Source: Bugula neritina
Lineage: Eukaryota > Bryozoa > Gymnolaemata > Cheilostomatida > Bugulidae
DNA length: 64,000 bases
Reading direction: 5' to 3'
NCBI GenBank assembly: GCA_964035545.1
Contig: OZ037765.1
Span: 28,198,004 to 28,262,003 of the forward strand
In this document: positions 12,935 to 25,919 of the stretch, piece after piece
Layout of the letters: each line of letters starts with the position of its first letter
Numbering within the stretch: the first letter of the stretch is position 1
Program-made: the position numbers and the translations under genes
The notes under the pieces: generated by a model
What the model was told of the DNA's origin: nothing
Database searches by the model: none
What the model saw: only the letters and a program-made list of their open reading frames with translations

Positions 12935-15728
12935 CTACTGGGCACTGCTGGCTGTATTGGCTGTTAACATTTGGCACAGGAAATCATCCGCCAAACAGCC
13001 ATCTATGAACTCTTGCTTAGTGAGAACGCCATCATTATTTTTATCCATCTGAGAAAAGATTTTTTCAGTTCTATCTTCGGGTTGCTCATCAGGAGTGCCT
13101 TTCATTTCGCTACCAACCATGTTGTAAATAGCCTATAAAAATAAAGGGGTAAAATCAAGCGAAATAAATGTGCTGCGTGTGATGATGTAGAACAGTGAGC
13201 TTGGAGATGGTGTAAAAGGTGGAGCAGAGAGTGGAGTTATGAAGACCAATGAAATATCACATCACAAAAGTTAACAGACAGAAAACCGAGAACTTCAATG
13301 CTTTATCTGTCTGCTAGAAAATCTTTGAAGAAGAAGAACAGAAACAAAGGTGAAACCCTAAAGCAAAACAATTCAGACATTTGAGATGAGAAATTTTACA
13401 GAATGCCGAGTGTCTGATAAAATTAAAGAGTTGAAAATGAAGCAGGCAAATTTAGGAAAAACTGAGGAACGGAAAATAAAGTAATACATGGAGGGGAAGT
13501 CAAGACGACAAATAAGGACTTTGTAGGAAAAGGCAAGAGAAATATGCAAAGTAAAAAACAAAATATATGAAGCAGACCTAAAAAGTATAGAACAAATTTC
13601 TCACAGTAAAGTATATGGAAAAAAGAATTATATGAAATATTTCAATCCATAATCTACCTCATAAAAAAACCAGCAAAACAAAAAGTGAGTACCCTTTTGC
13701 ATAATAAAACCATACTTAAAGTAATAGGGTTTTATAACATTACAGTAATATCACTTGAGTGTATGGTTCGTTTACATAGATAATTAAGCTAATTATAATA
13801 ATACCAATATGCTAGCATAGACTATGATAGAAGACAATTCCAAATGTATGACCAGCAAAGAGATGATAACTCAAATGTTCAACATTTTAGTTAAAGCACT
13901 GGACCAGCAATTATTATAAAGATATAATTGTTATTAGTAATAAATTTTATGTTTATTAAATTTTAGAGTTGGGAAAAATAACTTGATATTTTTAATAATA
14001 AAAACTAAAATATTATATATAAAGTATAGACCAACCTTGATTATCAACACCATTTCACTTTTCTCTATTGTGCCATTGCCATCAATATCATACATGGAGA
14101 ACGCCCAGTTCAACTTGTCGCTGACTTTACCAGATGACGTTATGTTGATGGCAAGGAGGAACTCTTTGAAGTCTATTGTGCCGCCGCTATCCGTGTCAAA
14201 AGTTCTAAACACGTGCTCGCAGAACCCCTCCGCGTTGCCATTTGGAAAGAACTCAGAATAAACTTCTAGAAATTTCTGTCGGCTCAGTTGACCTCCAGGA
14301 CAGTCTCTCTAAAATAATATTTTCATAAAGGAGATTGTCATGATGCAAACTATATTTTACATTGACAGTGAGTTTGAAACCAATGGCAATTTTTAGCTTG
14401 GTGTTTCTTTGCAGTAATTTATATAATAAAGTCTGGCTCAGTATTCAGTATGACTTTTGAGTGCCAATGCAGAAGTGCTTTTTACCTGAAGGAGGTTACA
14501 ATGTACAATTATAAGTAAAGACAACTCCTAAGAATTTATCACTATAAACTGTTACATTGACTTTTCAACTCATTACAACCTTGACGATGTCAATTTAATA
14601 TTTCATGTGCTATTGACCAGAGTATAGTTTTCAGGTTTTCAAAACTAAAACTGTGGCTGAAATAAAGTACACCAGAGTTGAAATTCTGCTGCTGTACAAA
14701 ATTGTCTAGTCCATCATAATGCTATACAACACAATATCCACTTACCTAAAGTCTTTGCAAACCAGGAGTGAGCCTAAGACTTTTAGTGTGATTGTTTAAA
14801 AAAAATTCTAAACCAACCTCATCTCTATTGCAGGAGCAGTTATATTAGCAATCAAGTGATAATGTTTAAAAGCTTTTGATGAAAATCAAGTATTTAATAA
14901 GTTTTACTCATGTTAAACTGCAATACCTTACATTAAATAGTGTTGTTTGACTGACTCGCACAACTTGGTTTGTTTTACAATTTTTACCACTATAAATCAA
15001 GTAGTTTAAGTTTAAGTTTAGCTGCTGTTTAGAGCAATGTCATTTATTCAAGCAGCTTCGATAAAATAAAACCACTGAAACATATGCATGAGCAGTTTGT
15101 AGGTTCAACTATAATATAAGTATCAAATATGTAATTTTGATTTTATAAGTTATTCATTTTTACTTTAATTCAATTTTAAAATTTACTCTTTCCCAATTTA
15201 CAAGTTTCGACTTGCTTTGAGATAAAATTTGCTGTTTTCTACCAAATGAAAATGTTGACAAAACCTTGGCCTACAACTTGTATATTAATTTATCAACTGA
15301 ATATTTTTTAGAGAGATGACAACTTCTATTCAGTATTTCATCACCACTCTATCTCACAAACAATATTAGTTCTAGAATCTAGACTATAACAATAATTTAT
15401 ATTAATCTGGCTTTCACTGTTGACATATGTAGATTCATGACCTGCATGTAAGTAACATTACTTTCTTATGCTGATACTACTAATTAAGGCAAAAATCAGT
15501 TGAATACACGGGTTTAAGCGTACACTTGGCCATCACAAATTTATAATAAAAATAATTTTAAAAAAATCAATAATTTTTAAATGAAATGTGAAAATATAAA
15601 TGAAAGTTGAACTACTTTACCATAAAGCCTTTGTACCATTGCTTGATCTGTGGCTTCGTGAAGCTTGTGTTGTTCAGAAGAAACGTCAAATCTTCTTTGG
15701 TTAACTTTTTGCTCGACTTTCCACCCAT
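12935..15728 (-). CDS. Neuronal calcium sensor family protein (divergent paralogue B)
   Basis: Three exons, 15728-15621, 14308-14036 and 13132-12935, join in phase to 192 residues. MGGKSSKKL is a myristoylation-type start. EF1 is degenerate with Cys-Pro ([13 protein letters not shown]). EF2 ([12 protein letters not shown]), EF3 ([12 protein letters not shown]) and EF4 ([12 protein letters not shown]) look able to bind calcium. The last intron is at the same site and phase as the intron of paralogue A, before the AIYNM helix. An additional intron after WYKGFM is absent in A. The sequence is less like hippocalcin than A is and has features of the recoverin/NCS branch, so I give no symbol. A splice acceptor about 33 bases before the ATG indicates a leader exon upstream. 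Confidence 0.9.
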
Positions 15729-16302
15729 GTCAGCCTGAATCCACTACTTCTGGATTTCTGGAACACATGTAAAATTATTCCAGCAATCTGTCTAAATCAA
15801 TTTTATTGTAATAAACATACAGTTCTAATTACACAAGTATTATTAAAAATAATATCTAAAAATTAACACAAATGAGTGAAAATACTAGTTAACTGAATTT
15901 AAAACACGGCCTGCATATTTTTTGTCGTGCTATTAGGATTTTAACTATAAGAAGTAGTTAATGGGTGATAGAGCAAGTGTAGGGTGATGCAGTCATTAAC
16001 ACCTATCATTAACACGCAGGACTTCTATAAAACAAACACAGCGTAAATATGATAGGAAAATATACTGCAAACAAAGTTAATTCTTGCCACAAGATATCAT
16101 ATCGTTATTACTTGCAAACGAATCAATAATATTATCTTCCCTACAATGAATTCTCAGTATGCCAGTTACAACAACACTGCAATCAATATCTCATGCTAAT
16201 TTGCTGGTTTTCTCCCTTTCACAAACATATCAGAGGTGTAATAATTGTTAACAAAACAAACCAGGTCTTACACTCCAGTGCAACATTATAACAATAATCA
16301 TT

Positions 16303-16447
16303 AAGTTACAATAACGTAGTGAGTCATGAGTTACAGTAGTGTAGAGAGTCATAAGTTACAGTTGTGCAGTGAATTATAAGTTACAGTAGTGTATTTAGTA
16401 ATAAGTTACAATAGTGTCGAGAGCCATAAGTTACAGTAGTGTAGTGA
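16303..16447. repeat. Degenerate tandem repeat, unit about 28 bases
   Basis: Five to six imperfect copies of a unit built around AAGTTACAGTAGTGTAG with a variable GAGTCAT/GAATTAT/GAGCCAT segment between copies. It lies about 140 bases upstream of a CCAAT/TATA-like cluster. It is non-coding and too diverged for a very recent expansion. Confidence 0.8.
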
Positions 16448-16585
16448 ATCAGAAGGTTAACCTCCAGCTATTTGAATGAAAGTTGACTTTAATTGGCTCT
16501 AAAGCTGGGTGATCGTCTTTAACTGATTTCGGATGTTGAACTGAGAGTGTTTTTCAGCAGTGATTACGAGACTTACATAAGAAAA

Positions 16586-16658
16586 CCAATGAATGATTAT
16601 TAAAAGTATTTTCTATTGGTTAGCAGCCACTCATACACGACATTCAGAGTATAAATAG
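16586..16658 (+). promoter_or_regulatory. Orphan CCAAT/TATA promoter-like cluster
   Basis: A CCAAT at 16586-16590, an inverted CCAAT (ATTGG) at 16615-16619 and TATAAATAG at 16650-16658 are spaced as in a classical RNA polymerase II core promoter reading rightwards, followed by a C-rich tract. No plus-strand gene is recognised downstream for 12 kb. It could drive a non-coding transcript or be chance in AT-rich DNA. Confidence 0.35.
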
Positions 16659-19600
16659 CCCCCTCCCCTCCCCCAGTGGTGCAATTATTTCCTACTTCTG
16701 TCTCCCACAACTATTTCGCAAACCCTTATTGTTTTTCTTTGGGGTTAGCCACAATGCATTTGCTAGTACTGTAGCTTGTTATTTTGTGTCTGTATGAATG
16801 TAGAGATGCTATACTTGCTGGTACCAGCACTTTTATATAGAATTATTGCTTTGGACGAGTCTTTCAACTGTTAAAATGATTCCTATTGTAGAATCACCAA
16901 GTATTTACTTTATTAAATCAGAGCTACAGAGATAAGTACAGTAATGGAGGCATTCAGAAAACAGCTTAAGCATTTGAAATTTACCATTAATGGAGCTAAA
17001 TGTTTCTGATCAATTTGTTACAGCAATTTACTCCGTTGTTGGGTGTTGACAGTGTATAGCTTGACCAACCATGACAAATTCTACTGAGAAAATGCTGCTG
17101 AAGTGAGAGGAAAACTGTCCAATAATTCTGACTATATACTTTACACACTCACAAAAATCATTCCTAGATTTTTTACACTAATAAGAAGTATTATATTGCT
17201 GTAGGCTTGGTTTCGGTAGATTCTATTCGCTATCTTTCCTCTGAATGCTAAGTAGCCTTGATATTTGTCACGATAACACAACCCTTTTCCCTAAAATTCT
17301 TTCTAAGCTTATGATGCTTCATAAAGTTCACTATCTCCCAGTATACACATATCCGGTAGCTAGCAAGAATACACCAAAGTTCCTAAAGCCATTATAATGT
17401 CACCAAGGCTAAATCAACACTAATGTATACAAAGCTCAAAGTAAGAAACTTTATTCAGTCTAATCATGTGTAGTACATGAGAATGTTTAGATGATATGAT
17501 AAGGTACGAAGAGGCCAGGAAAGATGAACTCAAGTTGATAAAGAATAATCAGGTGACAGTTCTAGTTCTTTGATTAGTTAAGACAATGCACTTTTTACTA
17601 AATATTTATTTTGCACACTACTTCTACAGCTTCAATATAGCCTACTGTAGAAACAGAAAATTGAAAAGAAGAAACATTTATATGTGTCGATATCCTCAAT
17701 ACAAAGCTTTTTGCCAGAATTTATATATATAAAATACTACCACCATCTTTCGGTGTGACAACTCCATGTAATCAAGTGCATCATAACTACTGAAACTACC
17801 CAAAATATTGCTAGATATTGTAAAAGTAATAACCCCATGGGCAACATCTGCATCTAATGTAATTATGAATATTCTGAGTAAGAGTGTAATATAACTGCAT
17901 ACTAAACTAATCAATAACTTGTGTGTGCTGCTGTGTTTATTTTTTCATGGTCAATCAAATACTGATAATCACTCGGGCCTCGTTTTCCTTCTAATGGCAA
18001 TGGTGTACAGTGAGTGAGGTACCTATAGCAGAATCTACTAGTTGGTCTACCCAACATGATTTATATACAGGACAGTGCTAAGCAGAGCGTGAAAATGTTA
18101 CCAGTCAAACACCACAGACTAGACTTTCCACCAAGTGAAGCATAACCTTTTTGGGGAGATGTTGCAGTCGCTTTGACTTAGTTTCGGCTGTAAATGTTAA
18201 TAGTAACACATTCGATAACAACACACAGATAATGTTAAATCAATGAAAAGATCTATTTGGCCACAGCATGATATTAACGACACAAATGTACTACTCACTA
18301 ACTTCGTGTTGGTAGTTCGCCACAAAGAAATTGTAATTCTATCAGTCGACTATTGTGCATCTGCATTAATAACACGAGTATCGAGTTTGGCTATTGAGTG
18401 ATGATTACAGAGTCATTAATATACCTTTCAGAGTTGAATTTAATTTCCCGCTATGGTTGTATTAACCACTCAGTATTTATAAAGCCGTGTTACTACTTAC
18501 TACTATATTGGACGTGACAGAAACCACTAGCAGTCGCCCCAGTATTGATCGGCACAACTTAGCCGGTTACACGCTTTCATTTAGCTTGATATTTGTTACA
18601 AATGGAATAATGACATCGAAGATGCACAAGGATAAGGTCTATGACTACCACCATCACTACATAGTTGCTTAATAGACGATAGCAACAGTGACTGAGGCAA
18701 TGTACTATCATAGTTAGTGAATATCTTTTCCATGCCGTCATGTGATTAAGTGAGTCACTGAACAACCCATCTGAAATCCAGTAAGGGATATCTACCCCTT
18801 GGCAAATTAATGATATCAAAAGTGCCAATTATATTGCTAAAACACAATATACCCTCAAAGAATTCCTACAGCATATTATAATAACAAGCTATTGTTTTCA
18901 TCTACAGAGGCAAGAGAGAATGTAGTTTGAATAGCTCACCCAAACAACATGTCATCTACATGATGAATGTCTATTACAGCTTTTAGTAAACTAGAAGTAT
19001 GTTCTCTTCAAGTAATCCACCTAGTAGGCAGTAGCTACTAGTCAGTAATTCATTTGGGCTTTGTCCATTCACCTCTAGGCTCCAGTTACAATATCAAAAC
19101 TTGACAGATATTTAGAGAGGTGCAGAACTATGCTATTTCTCAAAAGTATGGAGAAGTGTCACTAAGGAAGCTGTTTCATCACACAACATATTTCCATACC
19201 AATAATGAAAAACTCTGGCTAGACAAAAGGCTAGCACTTGACCTATAACTGAACTTGTAGTGTATTGTATAAAGTAGTTGGCCTTGATTAAATTTTTGTT
19301 TTATATTGATATTACGTAACAGCTCAGACATGAGCATATTTTTAAAGCATTTATTGCATCTTGGAACTAATAATAAAATAACAGCTGGAAGTCAAATATA
19401 AATTTATTGAGTTGATGCTACCCAGTCTGGGCTAATACTTCACTTGAGTTTGTAAAGCTTTCAATAATCAAATCAGCATTTGGTTCATTGACTTGAAATT
19501 ATTCACTAATGCATTTATTAATTTACTGGCTTTTCTACATCAAGAATGCTCAGGAGAGTTTCACTACCACAAAGATTGAAATGTAAGAAAAACTGGGTCA

Positions 19601-22574
19601 ATCATTTCATTTAGACTTTGAAATCTTCCACCCATAAATCATTGTAAGAACTGATAACAGAAATAGCCAACTCGAAGCGATTACATTGAGGTTGGTGCAG
19701 CGTGATGTAGTGATGGCAGATATTTCAACACTAGAAGTTGGCTGCTTGCTAAATGAAGAAATAATCTTTCAAACCCAACAGTCAAACATATGTACCATTA
19801 TAAATCCAAGTTAAAAGAAAATCTCAACCTCTAAACCCAAACGATTAAAACTGTTTGCCTTCAAACACCAAACTATTATCTTGTGATGTTAGAAATTTTT
19901 GGAATAGTATAATATGACAATAGGGTTATCAAGTCTACTTCAAAACCCACAGCAAAACAGTTCAAATTGAAATCTTAGTTACAATAAGAGTAGAGTATGC
20001 TGCCTAACAAAAAAGGGTAATTATTATTGAGTTACCACAAAACTGCTATTTGTTAGTAAAGAAAAATAGCAGGGGAGGGGGTTGAACCCAACCCCGATGT
20101 CCTAGTGATTGATAAGTGTCCCAAGTGTTGAGGAATAAAAGCATTCCAATTATTGCTAAATGCCATTAGATAGAAGCACTAGTTAATTATTTATGACTTT
20201 GAGTACAGCTAGTCTTGTTAGCAAAGCATTATCTGTGACAGTAGTATTGATGGAGATGCATGGCAGCAAGCTCATGCTGCTGCTACATGTGCTGCCAGCA
20301 CTCATATACTATATCATAATAATAAATATGAAAATACTACTCGCAGGTACACAATGCAAAACTAGTCTAGAGAGAGATTAATTATCTACAGGTGTGATAA
20401 TGACTCCGAGATAATATTGTATTTATGCCTGAGATGCATAACACATTTTTACATAATTGTTATCTCATCATTGTATCAATGTTATAATGCAGTAATCTAG
20501 TCTACAAGCCCTATCATGCTGAACAAACTCGAAACTGGTTGTGTATACACTAATAATCAAATTAAAGAGTATATTCCACTAATACAACATAATTATAGTT
20601 ACCATTATATTGCACAAACAGCTTACAATAAATGTACAATACAGAGCAATACATACAAAATAGAGTAGGATTTTAAGTTTATGTTACACTATATTTATTG
20701 CACAAAATGTGTAGCTGCTACATTTAAGAAGGCCAGATAAGAATTAACCTTGGTTTGACACTACATTCATATTTATTATTGTAGCATATAATATAGGTCA
20801 ACTGGTATTTTGAAACCATAATTTACAGATGATACATGATGTAGTAATTGCTATAAGGTATCAGATATGGAACTGTAGATTGTTGAAGCTTGCCAGCAGC
20901 AACTTTGTGACTCATAGTCTAATATCATGGCAGTTTAGTTCTAGAATCTAGACAAAACTTCAATACAATATAAGGCCGGCTATAACAGGCGTGTACTGCT
21001 ATTCTTCAAGTTAGTTAACTGACTACACTATGCTGATATACCACTGTTGACAGGGCAGTTTTACTACTTAAGTTGTGGTTATACTGCCATATATGGCTAA
21101 AGCACTCTAAATATTTCACAATTTCATAGTAAAAAAAACATTAAGAAGTAAGCTAAAAGGCATAAATGCTTAAATCTACAAGCAACTGTACTGCTACGTT
21201 ACCCTGCTATGTTACCTGCTATGTTACCCATTAATCATGACATTGTATCTACTGTAGGTTACAAATGTGCCATAAGACAATTGACGGTTCGAATATAAAA
21301 CTACAATCTGAGGAATTTATATTATTGGTTTTGCTATAACAAATACTTTCCAGTAGGTCACCCATTCGCTTTCACGCTAGATTGCTGCCACTAGAATAGA
21401 TTACGTTACTGTATCTTTAATTGAATTACTTGATATTACATTTGATAATGACGTATTAATATTAAGAGTAGGTACTGTCAACGCCCACGTGGCCAGTTAG
21501 TAGCTCTACTAAGTTGAAGCCCCTTCCCTCCCCAACTACCTACCGGCGCTGAGATTTTGCAAATTAAACACGCTTTACAGCCCGAAGAATCGATCATAAG
21601 AAAAAAATTGAAACATAACATGATGGCAGGCAAGTCATTTCAACTTCAAACTAATGGCTACTAGTACTAGTAGTCTCAGAATGTTGGATTTTCAAACCCT
21701 ATCAGAGCCAATATAGACAGCAACATGCTTACTGATTGATTAAAGGATAGTGGATTGAAAGTAATTCCTATGATACGGACAAGGGAGTGAAATGTGAAGT
21801 CACTGCTACTAGCCTAGATTAAAATTTGGAATTGATAGACGGAATAAGGGAACTTCATATTTCAGTAGTAGGCAAGTAAGATTAAAGAGGGGCAGCGACA
21901 TTGTTCAGCCACATAAACAAAAGACTAAAACTGTGCTGGGTCAAATTGTCAAAATGCAGAGAATATCAGAAACTCTCATACTACTGAAACAAAAACCTCA
22001 ACCTGGCTGCGGGAAATTGGTTACAACATGAACATTCATATATTATACCTAATTTATTAATTATAATAATAATATTAATGATTCCAGCATTGTAAAATGT
22101 ATTACACTTACAGGTATTGGTAAACTAAAACTTACATTTCACCTCTGAACTAAAGGCGATGCAATTCTATAGTATATAGATATAATATATTAGGCTTTTA
22201 CGCTTACTCTCGACCTTTTACTTATACGTAGTAATGGTAAAATACTAATAGTAATACTTGTACTAATACTAATAGAGTTATACGATAAGCCCAAGGTAAC
22301 TGCTAACATTAACTTCAAGTCACAAGACTAAGTAAAAAATTAGACTAAAAGTGAACAGTCGTAATCCATTTCGCTGTTATTTGCACAAAAACGGGTTTAG
22401 TTTTTACCTTGTTGATATGAACTCCGTTGATGAAAAGATATCCCACAAAAGGTGCAGACCTGTACTGTACAAACTACTAACTGGGTCTAAGGATTGATTT
22501 AATTGCCTTCAGCTGAACCAACTTATTAATAGAACAAGTGTGCTGAAACACGCGCTAGCCTTTGGACGCAATAA

Positions 22575-22760
22575 AGTGTAAAGCTATATCGACCAATAAT
22601 AACTCGCTTTACTCCACGACCCAATGACGCTGAATGTCCCACAAATATATTAATCCAATCACAGAATATACATAAAGGTACCCACGCTACCCGCCATCAG
22701 CGTTGTTCCACATGACTGCACGCCTCTGCTTTTAACCTACGCTGCGCCAATTCTTTCTTA
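22575..22760. promoter_or_regulatory. CpG-containing segment with several CCAAT boxes
   Basis: Within about 170 bases there are four CCAA(T) elements and many CpGs in a region that is otherwise very AT-rich, which suggests a promoter. A perfect E-box inside GCCCACGTGGC lies 1.1 kb earlier at 21483-21493. The target gene is unknown. Confidence 0.3.
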
Positions 22761-22995
22761 CGTAATATTATTATGTATTAAGAATTACTATTTCTCCATA
22801 GTTGTAAATATTAGCTGATGGGACAGCTTAAGAATTTTTAATTTACTAAGTCCGCCCAAGCATTGGGTGCTTACGAAGCATTTCAAGTAAATATGCAATC
22901 CAAGAGTTTTTATAAATTTTTATTTTCAATATATAAAAGTGCAGCATAAAAATTATAGTAATAGTCAACAAGCTGATTTGGGTTATAAAAATGGT

Positions 22996-23085
22996 GTGCC
23001 GTGTGTGTTGCGTGTATACTGTATTGTGTGTGTGTTGTGTGTATACTGTATTGTGTGTGTTGTGTGTGCTGTGTGTGTTGCGTAT
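22996..23085. repeat. TG-rich minisatellite
   Basis: Repeats of TGTGTG interrupted by TATACTGTATTG, giving a unit of roughly 30 bases in about three copies. The Cys/Val/Tyr-rich open frame through it is an artefact. Confidence 0.8.
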
Positions 23086-23618
23086 GTAAGAATGCACGAA
23101 TGTAGTCATCTGAAAACTTTCCAAAATAAGCCTGGGTGTGTTATTTTATGATTTTCTACAATCTGCGTTGAAACTCTCTATATAGTACTTATCCTGCAAA
23201 GCTTAGCAATATATATTTATATTATTCCCATTCAGCTACGCTGACTATTTTACAATAATTAGCTCTTTTGAAGCTATGACCATAATCTGTATTAGCTAAG
23301 CTTTGCATTCTTTGCAATTTTTCAAAATGAAAGATTAATAGGGAAAAAGAAGCAATAATTACTTGAAGCAGTTAAGGAAAACTCTCCTTTTTAATTCCAG
23401 TAGCTATTTGTTATCTTTGGGAAACAAAAAACTATTTATATTACCTTAATAGTATAATTCTCAGTTTACTATCAGAAATAAAAAATATAAATAGTGAAAA
23501 AGTAAAAAGTCATAATCTTTTTCCTAGTCTAGTTGTATTTTTTAAATATATATTCACGTAAGGCATTCCTTAGCATTCAAAAAAGTTAGTTTAACACCTC
23601 CAATATACAGTACCCAGA

Positions 23619-23819
23619 GTGGCAAATATAACAGATAGTTTGCTTTTAGCAATTAGAGATGTTGTGTACAGTGAAATGTATGTTCAACTCAATCCACTGG
23701 AGACCAGAGTTGCAAGTGCATTACTAATAATTGCCAAACAACTACAATTACTGGTAATCAGAACATGGCCAGAAGGGAATTCCTCATTTGATCCAAACTT
23801 ATACACATCTCTAATGTGA
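23619..23819 (+). CDS. Unassigned small open frame
   Basis: Sixty-six codons from ATG to TGA with balanced composition (RTWPEGNSSFDPNLYTS near the end), unlike the low-complexity frames around it. I recognise no family and see no clear neighbouring exons. It may be a remnant of a transposon gene or chance. Confidence 0.15.
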   Translation: MANITDSLLLAIRDVVYSEMYVQLNPLETRVASALLIIAKQLQLLVIRTWPEGNSSFDPNLYTSLM

Positions 23820-25919
23820 GCCATTATTGAGGTAAAGAATACTAACATTTCCAGCATTTCTTAATATTTGATTGGAGCTCCCATGCAGGGCTATGCAATG
23901 CTACCTTTCAATCAACTAGCATTTAGCAAATAAATTATAAAGTTAAAACATTAATTGTCAATTTGAAGTCATAAAAGATGTAGAATTGTAGAAACTAAAA
24001 TATTATCTATAGCCTATAACAAGCAAATAAATCCTGAAGTAGTAATTGTACTTTGTGCTTTTCCCAAAATACAAATAATATTATAAGTAAAGCTTTATAT
24101 AAAGTTGTATTTATAATTCATAGTTTATGCAAATAGTAGTATTATTTTTTATTTGAATTATAGAAGCACGATTAAAATTATTTTCTTCAATTTTAATTGT
24201 CTATCTCACAATTAGATATTACACAGAGGGTAGAGACTATATATAGAGTATAAATTAAACTAGTAGCATTTATATAAGTATATAAATTTAAATTATTTTT
24301 ACTTATGCATTGTGTATTATAGTAAGGAAGTACAAAGATCATGGACCTGAGCAAGTTTATATTATTATAATGATCTCTTATTAGAAATACACGGGACTTG
24401 AAAATCAAAGGCCATGGTATTGCTTAGTATAACTCTTACTGGGTTACATCAGAAGCTTTCATTTGGCGGTGTAGCAGCAACAAATCAATGATGATGCTTT
24501 TCAAGTGTCTATAAAGTAAATAACTCCGGGAGAAAATCTATGAACTAAACTGTAACAAACAGCTTTCAGCAGGCTCACTGCATTCATTTCAAAGGCCATG
24601 CAAACTAAACACAATTTGAAATTCTCAAGCCTCTGTATGAATGTGATGTGAAGAGAAGAATAGCTGGTACACTCAACTGTTGTAATTCAATCATGTTCAA
24701 TAGCTGAAAATCAGATTGTACAATAAATGGCCTAATCAATGTATAACATGGACTTTTTAAATTATTAAATTGCTCACTATTTCAACTAAAATGTTTTTCA
24801 AATTGCATGCGAATTTCTTGAAAGCTAAAACTATCTTTGTAGGTATGTTATTATAGTCCGTGTTATTGTCCTAGAATACAAAAGATCAAGCTGCGAATAA
24901 ATGATATTTTTAAAACACGAACACTCAAGCCAGTTAAATAGCTTACTATATACTTAGCATTGCTTTCCGCTAGAAAGGTGGTAATGACTTTAGATTAGAG
25001 GCATTGTAATCTCCAGAGAGAGTTGGATAGTGGGGAAACCAACTGTATATAATGTAAATTAAATTTGCACCTATTGCTAGATCTACACGATTGTAATAAC
25101 TGCGCACTAAAAACAATATTGCTTTACTAATTTTGTATAAATAAATTATAGGATACATAAAACAGATTAGAATGTAGATGTCATTCAACTGTCTATCGTA
25201 TATAGTATAATATAATGTGGTAGATAAATTACAGGTCTTGCTGCTATTCATAAATTTCATCTTAAATATCTAATTTATTGTAACTCTCAAAGGTATTGCT
25301 ATGGTGCATCATTCTCACTAAATTGTAAATTTATATATGAGAATTTATAATATATCAGACCTGTTTTACCTAGCCGCTATATATCTAGTGCGTGTAGTAA
25401 ATCACATCTATCATGGGCCTGTCACCTGATCATGGACACCTACCTACATAGTGACACTGGTTCGCAGGTGTCTTCTACATTAGTGACACTAGTTATGATA
25501 ATCATAAATATGTAAAAATACTAAAACTTCCACTGTAGGCACATTGAGTTATAATGATCTAACTTTATGCTCAAAAATGGGTACTTCTGTGATTAAGTGC
25601 TTTAACCATGGCCATGAATTCAAGCCATTTATGCTTATGTACAGCTATAGTAACTCTTAGAGTTTGAATTCACACACTTTTTAAATAGGTTATTGTTGAA
25701 ACACTAGCTATTTTCATTGCAATGGTGTGCACCATGGTACTCCAATATGTGGTGACACGCGGAGATAAACCCTGAAACAGCTGCTCTACACAGATTGCGT
25801 TACACTCGTAAACATACACATACACGCTATTATTTTTAGTTATTAATAAAACTAAGAAATTGCTGCAGATAATAGATGATAGTAGAATGTAGAAAATATA
25901 TTCCGATGACCCAATGAAA

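Larger units (their letters stand above)
15780..25900. other. Ten-kilobase region without a recognisable protein gene
   Basis: No exon with a recognisable family, consistent splice phase or convincing codon use was found. The region does hold promoter-like motifs (16586-16658, 21483-21493, 22575-22760), a tandem repeat (16303-16447), a TG-rich minisatellite (22996-23085) and one unassigned open frame at 23619-23819. Long regulatory or leader introns of paralogue B, or unrecognised non-coding transcripts, are possible. Confidence 0.4.

Noticed and set aside
18487..18828. Open frames on both strands near 18.5-18.8 kb
   Set aside because: No family similarity, no splice partners; opposite-strand overlap suggests chance.
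20070..20100. GGTTGAACCCAACCCC segment as a possible tRNA-derived element
   Set aside because: Hairpin-like, but no A/B box pair or cloverleaf could be drawn.
22846..23151. His/Thr- and Cys/Val-rich frames
   Set aside because: Translation of the TG-rich minisatellite.
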